Of a DNA stretch of 64,000 nucleotides, positions 40,209-53,213 are shown one piece after another. The position numbers and the translations under genes were made by a program. A model generated the notes under the pieces. The model had not been told where the DNA came from, did not search any database, and saw only the letters and a program-made list of their open reading frames with translations. The stretch comes from Paralvinella palmiformis (lineage: Eukaryota; Annelida; Polychaeta; Terebellida; Alvinellidae), in assembly GCA_025642065.1 (NCBI GenBank), contig JAODUP010000854.1, positions 100,001 through 164,000 of the forward strand. The letters are read 5' to 3'. Each line of letters begins with the position of its first letter. Positions within the stretch are counted from its first letter, which is position 1.

Positions 40209-40560
40209 CATGGATGTACATGCATATAAACATGAACACTTGAACCATCATTCATATGTGCATAGTTGTATTTATATGGCTTCGATTGACATTTGTGTTA
40301 TGCGTGAATTCAATTACATATTAGCAATCTGGAAATAACTGGCAATCTCTAGGTGGGTATATATGCTTGTATATCTATATCATATACCGCACACCCACAG
40401 ATACATGCACAAACTTAAAAATTACAAATGTAAATAATAATAATCTTTTAGACAGTGTTTTTTTCTAATTGGATTGCTTATAACAAGCTGTTTCAGTAAA
40501 AATACCTCCACCAGTATGATATTTATTGTTACAATATGCGGAACATAAGCTGCAAGGAAG
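37301..40560. other. CpG-poor AT-rich stretch, no gene recognised
   Basis: Microsatellites lie at about 37574-37606 (AT) and 40160-40210 (AT then GT). CpG is sparse compared with 1-37 kb. The frame at 37744-37980 (78 codons) reads smoothly but has no recognised domain or splice partner. Confidence 0.45.
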
Positions 40561-41420
40561 AGCTTATTCGCACGTGTTAATGTATTACCAAATCAGGGAA
40601 CAAACACTGGCCGCGGGACCATCTGCGCGAATACATAAACGGGTTAGTGCCACCTAGCAATGATGGAAACTAGTCTGAAATTGAACACTCACAATAAATA
40701 ATACTCATTCAAATTCGACTTACCTAAGAAAAAAGGGAAGGAATAAACGAACTGGCTGAGAACACGGTCGAATTTGGTAGAATCACTGTGTATAACACAT
40801 ATTAAGCCTTGACTGCATACGCTTATCTGTAGTAATTTACATACCTATCCGGGGCTTCTGACAGAAGGATAGCCCAGCGGTATTCCGAGGGAAATCCCCT
40901 TTCCGGAATATATTAGCCGATGCAACGAATAAAATATATCCTGAAACAAATATACCCTGTTTGACTTTGTGGCCATTATCATTTTATGCATAGTGCTGTT
41001 TCTCTGACATATTTACTTTTATATATCTATGTTATGCTACTATATTTAGCGCTTAGACGACGCTTAAGCGACGCGTAGGCTTGTTATGACGTCACAGCTA
41101 ACCGGTGGTATATTTTACCATGCGCTTGGGATTGCCCAAAAACGGTAAACAGGACCTTAGCAAATGTCGATTATATTATGCTGCTGTCATGAATAATTAT
41201 AAATCAGCATTTTTTACGATACGTGAGTCTAGAACGTTGATGTTTATTTGATAGTATAATTAGTGATGTTTTAATAAATTCAGTTGTAATAATTATGAAA
41301 GTGGCGATATTCTTATTAGACTAGTCTCGAATAGACTTCTAGACGTCAGACGGTAGAGTTAGACTAGATCTAGATCTGGCAGTATTTCGGATAGATCTAG
41401 ATCTATTGATCCATGCCTAC
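40561..41420. promoter_or_regulatory. CpG-bearing island with a consensus CRE
   Basis: Within the CpG-poor block this segment regains CpG (clusters near 40570-40640 and 41050-41110). It holds a perfect TGACGTCA octamer at 41087-41094 and a 10-bp palindrome 'cgcttaagcg' at 41061-41070. A GTGAGT donor-like site follows at about 41223. Two AGATCTAGATCT words lie 27 bp apart at 41366 and 41393. It could be a promoter for the + strand gene downstream or a divergent one. This is inference only, since no transcript evidence is available. Confidence 0.35.
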
Positions 41421-42593
41421 TCTACTTAATGTCTTATAATTTCATCAAAGTTATTGTCTTTCATAGATATAATATCAAGATAAACGGTTAAATCTGTAAC
41501 ATGAACATAACTATTATATAAAAAGTGAAGCATTCTGTTAACTATTAATTGTCTTGTTTGTTCTAATATCTGTTTGGAGAGAATATATTAGTGTTATTTT
41601 TAATTTCCAGTGTTCCGCGTATGATACATTTCCAGTAATAATAGTAAATATTGTTTTAGACGGTTGGCAATGGCTCGCTAAAATATCACTTGCCATCCCA
41701 ATACAGTTTACATTGGAATACGGACAGCTCATTATAATTATATACCTCCTGCATGTAGACTATCAGTTTGATGGTGGCCTAAGCTGTTATCGTAATAATT
41801 ATTAATCTAAAAGACCGACATACCTGTAAAAGTATGTGTATTATATTCAATATATTTTAATATTATCCTATTAACGATTCAATGACCATGCATATACTGG
41901 CCCAGTATTCCAACAAACATTATGATACTGGGATGGTATCAAAACACGATGGTTGGATACTGTTAGTATCATGTAACTATGCCAGATACCAGGGCATTAC
42001 CAATCTGTTTGAGATATATGTTATGCTTAGCACCCTAGTTTATCCCTACACTAGTATTAAGTTCCACTTATACACCATTTGTTGAATGAAAATAATAATA
42101 AAAAGTCTTGATTTGGCATTAACATCTAGTCCTGAATAGGTATTTAAATTTTTCTTAATTTGATAACAAAAATCCATTTTAGAGATCCATAAATTTGTTT
42201 AAATAATACAGTAAATTTTAACGTATACCATAATGATTGAATAAAATTAATTTTCATTAGAAATAAATTGATGTGAAATGGTGTACCTTAGTGATATTAT
42301 ACAGTATTGATCAGTGTTTATATTGCCAGAAGTCCACCAATCATGATTCCCCTATTTTGAATATTGTAAATATATATATATTAATGCTGGAACTAGGAAG
42401 TATGTTTCATTTTGCTATTAGGACATATGGTAAAACATACCAGTAAATAAATGGTACAACTTGATGTAGTACAACATATTAAGACATATGCAATATGTCA
42501 TTATTGATATACTGTATGAAATATTTTTATGTACTATGAAATGAGCTTCATATTATTGGATGTTTACCTTTAGTCCAATACATAGCAACTTCA

Positions 42594-42641
<48 letters not shown>

Positions 42642-43308
42642 TTGGTACCAGTATGTGGTAATTCCAGTCGTAATGTGTCTATCAAGATGATAATGAACAG
42701 GTATAAACTGTGCTGGCATGGTAACAAGTCAGTAACTGTATGGTTATGCTGGGCCAATATCTTATGCTAATGGTCTGATACCAGGATATGTATTGGACTA
42801 GTTGTATGCCACTGTGCAAATTTTATTGGGCTGGCACTTTGAAATGGTTTTAGGCTAGTAATGCAGGTGTTACTGGTCCGTTACTAGCACTATGACAATG
42901 TTTACTGGAATAACAGCTGTAGTAAATTGTTAGCTTGTTATTAATGTCTGACAACTGTATATATGGATTTGTTTATAGGTTTGAATTGACATAAGTGCAA
43001 AGCAATTGAAAGTTCGAATATGATGTTCAACAACATATTCCAACTTAAATCTAGGTTTGGTTTTTGATGTCAAAAACCTGTAAACCTAGTTTGAACCATT
43101 AAAAATCCATTTATTATTTAAAAAAAACACCAAAACAGTATGGTAGTTAGTTTTGGATGTCATATTTGTAGGTCAGATGGTTACTTTTGTGATAAGAATG
43201 TATTTATTTATATTGTTAGGGGTTTTGCTTTTAGTAATATTGCTGGAAATGAAACAAAACAACAGTTTGCAGACATATCTTCATTTGTAATAATAATAAA
43301 CTTTATGT

Positions 43309-43361
<53 letters not shown>

Positions 43362-43554
43362 ATATGCAGGATTCATACTTGGAAATATATAAATGGAGAA
43401 GTAATGACAAATTTGTAGAATAACGTTTATATTTTAATATACTGCAGTGAATGATATTATCGCAATTATCTGTCATCCAAAATTTATATTACATTAGCAA
43501 TCATTTAAAACTTGTACATCATAGTATTGCCTTTTGATATAAACACGCATACAT

Positions 43555-43597
<43 letters not shown>

Positions 43598-44992
43598 TAT
43601 ATATAAATCTGCTTAATATCTGATGATAATGATTCACATTTAATATTACTAGTCCAACTTAACCTTACCCTTTAGAATACAATAGCAAAGCACTAACTTT
43701 GATGCCTTTTTTAGTTTTTTTAACACTTAACCTATTCCTTACTTTATTGTAGATGTAACTAAGGTTTGAGAACATTGATGCTACAATGCTGGTGCAGATA
43801 ACAGTCAAGCTGCATGCTTAATTAAATCTTGAAAAATTCCATAAGCTTTCAGAGCCTTTGAATAGGTTGATTGTACTGTCTTTGATGAATGAGGCAGGGA
43901 AGGGAGAAGTTTTGGCATGTAGGTGATGAGGAAGTCAATGTATTTTGAGTCTTTAGCTACAAGCCATCCATTTGCACCATTGTCAGTTTTTCATCTTGAA
44001 AGCTGGGATGAAATACACAGGATTTTGTTGATAACTGTTGCCAAGTAAGTGTCTTTGATGTTTTTTTGATAATAGTTTTGTTCTAAAGTAGTTTATGAAA
44101 TTTGTTATGGTTATTTTGGTTAATTGGTTTTTGACAAAAAATTATTTTTGAAGTGTTGGTTTTAACCATGTTTTAACTCATGGTTTCAAAAACCTGAAAA
44201 CCCAGTGTTGTATTGTGAATTATTTCCTAATGCTTGCACATACATGTGTCTGATATAAAAAAAACTGTAAAATTGACTGTTTGCTTTTTATTATTATCAT
44301 TATCAAATTATATAATACATAGGAATTAGATTATTTATAAAAATCCAATTTCTGATTATCGGCAAGGTTAAGCAGTTACATCAGCAAGGACAGAAAAAAC
44401 TGTTTGGTAAATATTTTGGCTCCCAGTATCTTGGCAATAAGATGAATATGTATTGTACCTTTCCTTGAAGTTAATAGACATATCACATGTGACAGCTATT
44501 TAATTAAGAACTTGTAAAATATAATTTATTAATTATAAAATTATATATATATATACGTATATATACGTATATATACACACACATAAAAATGCAAATATAT
44601 GTTATGTAAGACATGCCTATTATGAATTTTAGATTTCACCATTATTAATTTTTGAGTATAATCATTTAACCTTATCAAAAAACCATGGTGTAAAAATCAA
44701 ACATCAATAAATAGGAATAATTTTGGCCCAGGACACACCAACTGAAAACATTCAATTGTGCTTGTGTTTCAGGGATAATCCCCGGGCTCTCACTAGATCA
44801 GCACAGCCTCTAATATATTGGAGTGGTTGAGACTATCTCCTCCCTCACAACTAACAGGGGAGAAGGACGGAAAGATGGAGCTGAAATACCTTGAGGGTGG
44901 TCACTGGCAGAGTGTTTTACATCCTCAGGGGGTTTTTAACATCCCCCTTTATTTTACTAATTCAGTGGAGATGGCAGCACCATTTAACGTGG
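41421..44992. other. AT-rich stretch, possible intron or intergenic
   Basis: (AT)n tracts lie at about 42600-42638, 43312-43359 and 43562-43594. Degenerate 'actggtatgg'-type words recur at about 41890-42010 and 42640-42920. A good acceptor-like site occurs near 44773, but its reading frames meet stops, so no coding exon is claimed. Confidence 0.45.
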
Positions 44993-45147
44993 TCTGCTAT
45001 ATTTCACCTGCCTATATATAAACATGTATTTGCAATAAAAATCGACAAATAGAGAAGTGTTTAATAAGAAATGCTTATTCAGTTAAGCCCAATGCTGCTT
45101 TGCTGAATTACCGTAGCCATTTCCACTCTCACTATATATGTCTGGGG
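44993..45147 (+). repeat. 155-bp inverted repeat, left arm
   Basis: It reads from 'tctgctatatttcacctgcc' to 'atatatgtctgggg' and matches the reverse complement of 46479-46634 with about five substitutions and no evident long gap (about 97%). Confidence 0.93.
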
Positions 45148-45384
45148 TTTGCTCTATTCAAGTAAAAAAATGTAATGTGTGTATATATATTAATAATAGA
45201 ATAAGCAAACTTGGGGTCAATGGGAAGACAGCTTATATAGCTACATAGGCCCTCCAATTTACTATTTAAATTATGATTAACTGTAAATATGTATATGTGT
45301 ATCTGTAAATTGGAAATAAATTCATTGTCATTGCCACTCACGATGTTGTGAGCTGAGAAATTAATCTCTGGAAAAGTTTTGACC

Positions 45385-45460
45385 TCTTTCTGGGATCGAA
45401 CCTGTGATCGTTGGCACCAAGTGTCGGATGCTTAACCGCTAGGCCACTGGAGCTCACTGA
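45385..45460 (-). mobile_element. tRNA-like SINE head
   Basis: On the minus strand, 'agtggcctagcggttaagc' (A box) and 'acaggttcgatccc' (B box) are well preserved. The acceptor and T stems do not pair well enough for a tRNA gene. The sequence continues on the minus strand toward the left inverted-repeat arm. Confidence 0.6.
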
Positions 45461-45859
45461 AAAAATATTGAAGGGACTCACATCTCTAAGTATTCATCCA
45501 AGTAGTGGTGCCATCAGTTGACTAAATTATAAATCCTTTGTTGATTTGGTAGTTGAATCAACTCCGCATCTTAGTCTGATACTGATGTGTGGATGTGTTT
45601 ATCCACAAAAGAGAGCGGATTCTCATGGATAGTTTTTAGCTCTTTATACGTTTAATTTTTAGCAATGTTCTTATCAAGTACTCCAAATTGTATTGTAATC
45701 AATGCTTTGAAAAACACGTTATTTTGAGTTAATTGCAAGAGTGCAGCATTGCTTCTCGGGTTTCTTATACACTTACGTACAAAGTATGCTACTTCCAAGA
45801 AAATTATTTGACCAATGTTTGATTTTTGCTTAGAAAAATAATTGTGTACAGTTTACTGG

Positions 45860-46116
45860 ATGTATACAGTTTTCTATCTATTATTAACTGTCCTGACTCA
45901 AAAAGCCAACACGATTCCACATCTATTATGTCCATCAAGGTTGAATAATGATTTCCATTTCATGAAGTTATCATCTTTTTTTCTTCTTCAGACAACTGAC
46001 TACAGAACATCTTGTAAGTTTGGGGAAGAATTACTAGTTATTGTACAGAGAAGAGACTTCTATGGCATTGCTGAGGTGACTAGCATCACAAGTAACAATG
46101 GTATAGTACTTTATAA
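45860..46116 (+). CDS. Exon 1 (start uncertain)
   Basis: Two models fit. In the first, translation begins at ATG 45860 and the first 18 residues are hydrophobic, like a signal peptide. In the second, the exon begins at 45992 after an excellent acceptor (a pyrimidine-rich tract ending ttcttcttcag) and the gene continues upstream. Both share the donor at 46117 (gtaatc) in phase 2, which matches exon 2. A strong internal donor-like gtaagt at about 46014 is in the wrong phase and was not used. Confidence 0.5.
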
Positions 46117-49100
46117 GTAATCTTTCAGCATTAAAGCATGAAGGGCATTAGTATGTGTGCATGTGTGTGGATGTGTGTGCTCATGTATGGAGGCACACTT
46201 ACACACCATTACTCATATGAAAGTGTAATAGACTAGATAACTCTTAATGTTGAAAACTCTTTGAAGGAGGGATACTATGTTTTTTTTATTCATTGTTTAA
46301 CTTATATTTTGGGATATTTATGTAGTATCAGGATCTGTGCTGGATATGTATGCATTTAGATTCTGTCATGAATAATAATAAACACACACCTGAAGGATCT
46401 ATCTCTGGCCAGTCTGGTAGGGCTGTCAGCCACAGCCCTCTAGCACCAGGTTTCTGAACCTGGCTTAACCATGTCTGGACCCCAGACATATATAGTGAGA
46501 GTGAAAATGGCTACGGTAATTCAGCAAAGCAGCATTGGGCTTCACTGAATAAGCATTTCTTATTAAGCACTTCTCTATTTATCGATTTTTATTGCAAATA
46601 CATGTTTATATGTAGGCAGGTGAAATATAGCAGATTAAAAATAAATGATAATTTTGGATCAGGTGAAAATTTGTTGGGCAGGTGAAAACATTTGTTGGGT
46701 AAGTGCATTTCCAATTTACTTCTCCAGGGGCAACTGAATTGAAAAAAATGTTGTTCTCGCCCTGGTCTGGAGAGTGTTTCATTCTTCACATAACTTCATT
46801 ATTACTGGAGTTCACTTGGCCCCATATAGCCTACTATGAATATAAAAGTGATTTTAAAACATTTCATGCACATCTTTTTCTTGTTTGTGGTTCATTATGT
46901 TACCAAAAAAAAATTAATAATATTTCAAAAAGTTTAAATAAGATTTAAAAAATTTAATTTGATTAAAAACAAAACAAAGTCAAACATTTCCTAACACAGA
47001 AAAACAATGAAGACATTTTTATATTTTGATTGATCTTTTAAACTTGAAAATCATACATATGTTCTCATATATATTATAGATCTAAGCAAATCCCCCACCC
47101 AAAAAAAGGATAATGAATTCAAGATTGTTGGTTTAACAGTTTGTATATAAAGATGAGTTTTCCTCCCTCGCCTGTTCCTCAGTTTGGGATGCACTAAACC
47201 AAATGTATAAAAATGCATTCCACACCAGCACTAAGTGCATCTGTGTAAGAATTATAATCCTGCTTCATTCTTAGTGACAAGTCCTTGCATTTCTTTGGCA
47301 CATTTCTTACACATAGCCCAACATCCTACTTTCCCCACAACTTTAGTCTTATCAAAGTATAACTACACAGAATCCTGTTTTCTGCCAGACATTGTGAAGT
47401 TCACAAGTATGAATACAAATTTAATATATACTGATAAATTTCCAGTTGTAAATTACACAATACTGTAGTCTCAATTTTTTTACAAAATTGTCACACATTT
47501 TACAGCATCAACAAAGTTGGGTTTTGCTTCTGGTATGTATTCAGCAGCAAATAACTGTCAATAGTGAACCTATGTGAATGTTCACCTTATATATACCCAT
47601 CCTGGCTAAACACCAAGTACTTAAATGTTGACTCAATAATCCCCTAAATGCATAGAAAAGATGTAACCTCATATGTCAGATCATTCTAAATTAATCCAAT
47701 TTACCACATTAAAAAAGTGGGTTTGCTTGAAAGCTTCTATTGTGTTGATCTGTCAAGATCATCCCAACATAGAGTTGGGGGAATTGTCACTAATCTGTAT
47801 GACTTGTTAATCTAATTGCAATTCACTTATAAATGTGCGTAAAAATTATTATTCAGCATCAGTAATAATAATGATTTAATTAATAAATCACAATTAATTA
47901 CAAAAATCATAAAAATCCAATGAAAAATAAGAGACAAAATTTAAATTGAAATGCATGATTTTGGTAGTGATTTCAATCATTATTTAAATCAAACAACTCT
48001 GGTTACCATTATGACTATAGGTAGTCACTGACTTATGACTTGATTGGTTACGACCAACTGGTTGTAAGTTGATTTGATCCTAAGTTGCCTTATGTTATAA
48101 TTACCTTATGTATATTATACTGTGTAATGATATAATCATCTATAGGTCATACTGCCGGTCGTAAAGTTGAACAGTCTTAACTGTGTTAGTGAATTGTTTC
48201 CCATGTCATCTCTCATCAGCAACACATCCCAACTATGAAGAGCCTTGAGGCTAAACCAAGCCATCACCAATAAAGTTGTTTAGCATAATGACGTTCCGGA
48301 TGCTGATCTTGCATTGGCCATCACTACCTGGGACTGTGTTGTGAAGTATGTGATGAGTGTTACTGTAAAGCCTACGATGTGCAGTTTGGCATATCATGAC
48401 TTCTGGCCTTCATGTCTACATGCTGAAGAAGGGTTCATGAATGCCCGGTTCGAGAGATTTGAGTGAGTTACTTGAAACACAATACTGACTTCGACATATC
48501 TGTCTGCATTTCATATTTATGAAGTCAAATGCAATATAAATGAAAATATTTATATATTTTCCACTTAATGGTTATATAAGTGCAGAAGTAAAATGCTAAG
48601 TCACCCTTTCACCCCATTTTGGTATATTTTATAACATGGTAGCTTTGTTTGACCATTTTTGTTTGTTTTAGTATTCTCGTGCCAAGGGCTAATAATTGGC
48701 TGCGGCAAAATCCTCGGGCAGAAGTCACAAAATGTCAGACTCTAGAGAAACGGGTCACATCTCCAGAGCAGTTAATGCAAAACAGTCTCCAGTCTGAGCT
48801 GCCAAAATTCCACAATAATGTCTATTTTGTTAAAGGTTTGCGGTTAGTATGATTAGTTACTTTTTTCATTTCTAGAAATGTTATAACCAGAATTAGAACC
48901 ACTAATAATTTGATATATAATTTTTTATTTTAATATTTTAAATTACTAATGTGCTTCTCCCAGAGGAAAAAAATATCACTAAAATCCTCTTTGCAGGCTT
49001 TGGTATTATATAATTTCACCAAGCTACACAAACCCTCATCCACCAGTTCAAATTGGTTATCGCAATTTCTTGCCACGTTGTGTTGACATGCCGCCAGATG

Positions 49101-52100
49101 ATTGGCCAGAATTTGAAAACCTCACTGAATTATATATAAAGATCAACAATGAACTTGATACTCATCCCATTGAAGGTAAGTCGACTATGAACTGGATAAA
49201 AACATTTTTGCTTAAGAAATGCAGATGACAGTTTTTTTTTTCTTCAATGCAATGAATTTCCTGTAAACAGTTCCAATGGAATTGTGAAGTATCTTTGAAA
49301 ATTTCCTAAAATTTCCTAAAATGCTGGAACTATTTTAAAATGGCTCATAATTTGCTGGAACTATTTTCTAACAGATAGTTAATATCATCACCTTTTATTT
49401 ATATTGATGTTAATGGCAAATGTGAAAATTTAATATTTATAAATCCTAGAAATTCGATTGTTTTTCTTTTCCTTAAAAATATATAATTTTTTTTACATTT
49501 ATTGTTAACTTGACCAACATAGAAGTGGTTCCTCTTTTTGATGCAGTTAATGAGTTATCTTCTCATATTAATGATTAAACTTATTATCATCCTTCTTGAC
49601 ACTAATTACTAAACTTATTATCATATTTCTTAACAAATTACTACCTCCATTAGAGATGCAGCCACTTCTTGGATGGAATTATAACAGTTTTTCCTTGTCA
49701 GCGAAGCAGCTACTTTTGGCTAAACTTTGATGATTATAATGATAATGATGATAATAAAATTAAGAATATATAACATATTCTAAATTGTACATATATTACA
49801 CTCCTAACCAGATAGGTCATAGTATGTTCAAGTAGCTCTTCATATACACAAAGCTTTTTAGTTATCAATGTCATAATTAGGTTATGAAAACAGATTATGG
49901 TTATGAACAATTGAAAGTATATTTTAGACTTGATTCTAAGCATTGAACAGTTGCCAAAACTTTGATATTATGTTATCAAAAGTTTGCAATAATAGAATTA
50001 ACAAACACCCAAAATATTTACAATGCTGTATTTTGTTAGTTGATGGTATTTAGATTACATAATTATATCAGTTAAATGTGGTGCAATGGCTAATTCTGTT
50101 CAACTCTACTATTCAGTCATCATATTAGGTTTGTGCCATAGCGATGTATGGTTTAATATTCTCTGTAATAATAAGTAATGCAGCCATTTATTCAGTGCTT
50201 TATTATTATTAATGATCATCTGACTAGGCAACACCCAACACAGTTAAGCCAAATTCTAAAATGATTGTGACATTGTCATTCAGTTAACAGTTTTAGATCC
50301 ACTATTTTTAGTGCTCAAATTCTGGAAAACAATGCAGCACAGTTTAGTTGTATTTGGGACTGTAATCACATACCGTAGGTCCCAGCCATTAAGCTGACCC
50401 AGCCATTAAGCCGAGGATGGTTTTTAGGCCTAAAATATCAGGATTTATGGTATTACCATCCAATAAGCCGACCTAAAAATCTAAACTTTCCCCTGCAGTA
50501 TTTCCTGGTGACGTTTTGAACACAGAAAATAATTTTGTTTTCATAATTCGTTATTCATACCAATGTCACATGTGTTTTGATACTCATACTGTCAATAGAT
50601 CAAGGCAAATTATAACCATCATTTACACAATCTGTTAACACATACTTAGGACCTCAAAATTAAATTAATGGCATAATTAAACATTCAATGAACTGTATAT
50701 GAAGTCAATGACTTAGAAGTAATTAAACATATTGTCAATTACTACTCTTGAGTAGGCTACTGTCTACTGAGCCTTTGATGGTACGTTTTGGTCACTAATG
50801 CAGCAATAACTGAGACAATGTAAATTACCGGTATATGCAGTCAGTTAGTAACTAACTCTCTATTGAAAATAAATAAATTAATCAGTAATTATCCCGTTAT
50901 TAGTATAAATATGCCCATACAAAATATGTATATGGGGGCACCCTAATGTCTATGCTGCCAAACGAATGAAATACGACGCTCTTGGGTATGGGATGTCTTG
51001 GGTACGAGTTGTCTTGTTACCGGCACTGCCTTTGTGAAATGCACTACCGTGTCCAACAACATTTATCCATAATTACAAAAATCAGATAACTTGACATATA
51101 AATATTGATTTTCATTATAAAGCCATGTATAATTATCATCAACTTGTTTCACTTCTATTTTCACTCCTTGACTGAATGAGTTTAAATAAAAATGACGATT
51201 GATGTCCGTTTGCATCTATCTAGATCTAGACTAGTGACTAGACGGCTGCTAACACACTAAAAAAAATTATCCTGATGACTGGATTTCTTGACACTGAAAT
51301 AGCACGGCCATTAAGCTGACCCCCCAAAATAAGGGTCAAAATGTTGACACAAAGTCTCGGCTTAAAGTAATCATTATTGCAGCTTGTCTCATTATAAGGT
51401 AGTTCTGATTTGATATGAAATAATCCATGCAGAATAAGTTTATTTAATATCCAAAAGCTTGCTTTGTTTGGAAGTTTACCATAACATCATATTAATGTAA
51501 TTTCTAATACATACCTCACCAACACAATGTCATGTTAATGTAATTTCTAATATATACCTCATGTTAGCATTTGTAGGTAGGTGCAATATTAGGTATGTAT
51601 TTGTCTGAATTAATGATGTGCAATTTATTGTTACTATTCAGGAAGTATTCTAACAGTGGAGACATTAGCACTTCATGTTGATGCTGACCAGCTCTCAGAT
51701 CTAGCCACATTACAAGTAGATCAGTGTCAGTGGCCAGACAGTACAGAGACATCTGTGCTCTATGTGACAAGGATTTTCTACTGCTTTCAGTGCCCTGCTT
51801 ATGAACAAGTTGGTTAGTTCATATCAATTATTATTGCCATGCATAGATTTCAAATTGAAGTTTATGTATGAACTATAGAAAATCTAACTTAAACTTCCAT
51901 TTATACAAAAATATTTATCACTATATAAATAATGAAATTTTGTATTTCTAATGTTTTTTAGTTGTGTATTATATTGTACAGTACTTAAAGTATATTATAC
52001 ATGATTAGGTGCTTATCAATATACACTCATTATTATTATTATTTATTGCATTTAAACATTATGGATTTATACATTTTTGGTATGATGTATCGTTATTTTT

Positions 52101-53170
52101 AAGCATGTCAGATGTTTATATATTTCGTTTTTATTTTTAAACTTTCAGGAGCAGCTGACTTCTTTCCAGATCATCAGATAGCAGCACCTTCCCCAAATTT
52201 TGTGTTTTCAAGTTTTTCCACAATCATTGCCAAGGTGAACTGCTGGCTTACCAAAGTGAAGGTCAGTTTCACTTATGAGATTGCTTTATTGCAAATGGGA
52301 AGAGATTATTATAACATCATCCTTTTGTAGGTTGAAGTTTGACATTTCTTTTTGGAGTATACTCCTGTAATGTACTAATGTTTTTACACCTGCCTGTGCT
52401 TTCTTTGATGAAATTTGGTTAACGATATAACTGATGGGAGTGAATCTGGAGCTCGTTTTTGGCCACAGCAGATTAAAATGAAAAGTACAATAGCAACTGG
52501 CAATTAAAAACAATTTACTTGCTAAAGAAATGATGTCGGATTGTATAGGTCGATCAAACATAAGGGCTTTTTATGGTCTTTTAATTATATCATGCTAAAG
52601 TATTATGTCCTTTACCAAGTAATATGAAATCTGGTCAACAAAATACAGTAAAATGTTGTAACAAGGCTTTTAGTTTTATGTTGAAAGTATATCAATAAAT
52701 AACTTCATTTTTAAACAAGTACAAATCTTATAAATAGAGTGCAAATGTTGTAAAATGTTTGATTGCATTTACTTCAAAGGATATACGTATTACAAACATC
52801 CAGACCCTGGAGACAGTGTATGATCCAAGTGATTCTGAAGGTAGGGATCCTATTTTCTGTATTTTTGTATAAAGAAAAGTTTTGATGATTCACTGCAAAC
52901 TGTTGACTTTAACAATTATTGTCAAGTGTGCCATTATATATTTTAAAGGTAGATATTCAGCTCTTATGTTAATTAGCTCTGATAGTGTAAAACAATATAG
53001 CATTTGGCTAATACAGGTTTCATCTGTCAGTTGCAGAAGTACAGTTCCCTTGTAAGCAAGACTTTTGCAATCTGAACAAAAATGTGCACATCACCTAGAG
53101 CTGTGCTTCAGTGCTTGGCATATAAGTAGAACTGAGAAACATGAACTGTTTAGACTTTTTGAGTTGTATA

Positions 53171-53213
<43 letters not shown>

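Larger units (their letters stand above)
46117..48671 (+). other. Intron 1 with transposon relics
   Basis: About 2.55 kb. It contains three consecutive hairpins (46419-46489), the right arm of the inverted repeat (46479-46634), a diverged SINE-A body (46765-46862) and a possible DNA-element relic near 48017-48130 ('cactgacttatgacttgatt' followed by 'ttacgaccaactggttg'). Confidence 0.55.

Noticed and set aside
44773..45020. Possible upstream coding exon after a good acceptor
   Set aside because: Frames from the acceptor hit stops within about 60 bp, and the open frame further on has no donor giving the phase 0 needed by the next exon.
45385..45460. Possible tRNA gene on minus strand
   Set aside because: Good A and B boxes, but the T stem and acceptor stem do not pair; treated as a SINE head.
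46000..46020. Strong GTAAGT donor-like site inside exon 1
   Set aside because: Leaves phase 1, while exon 2 requires phase 2; the donor at 46117 fits.
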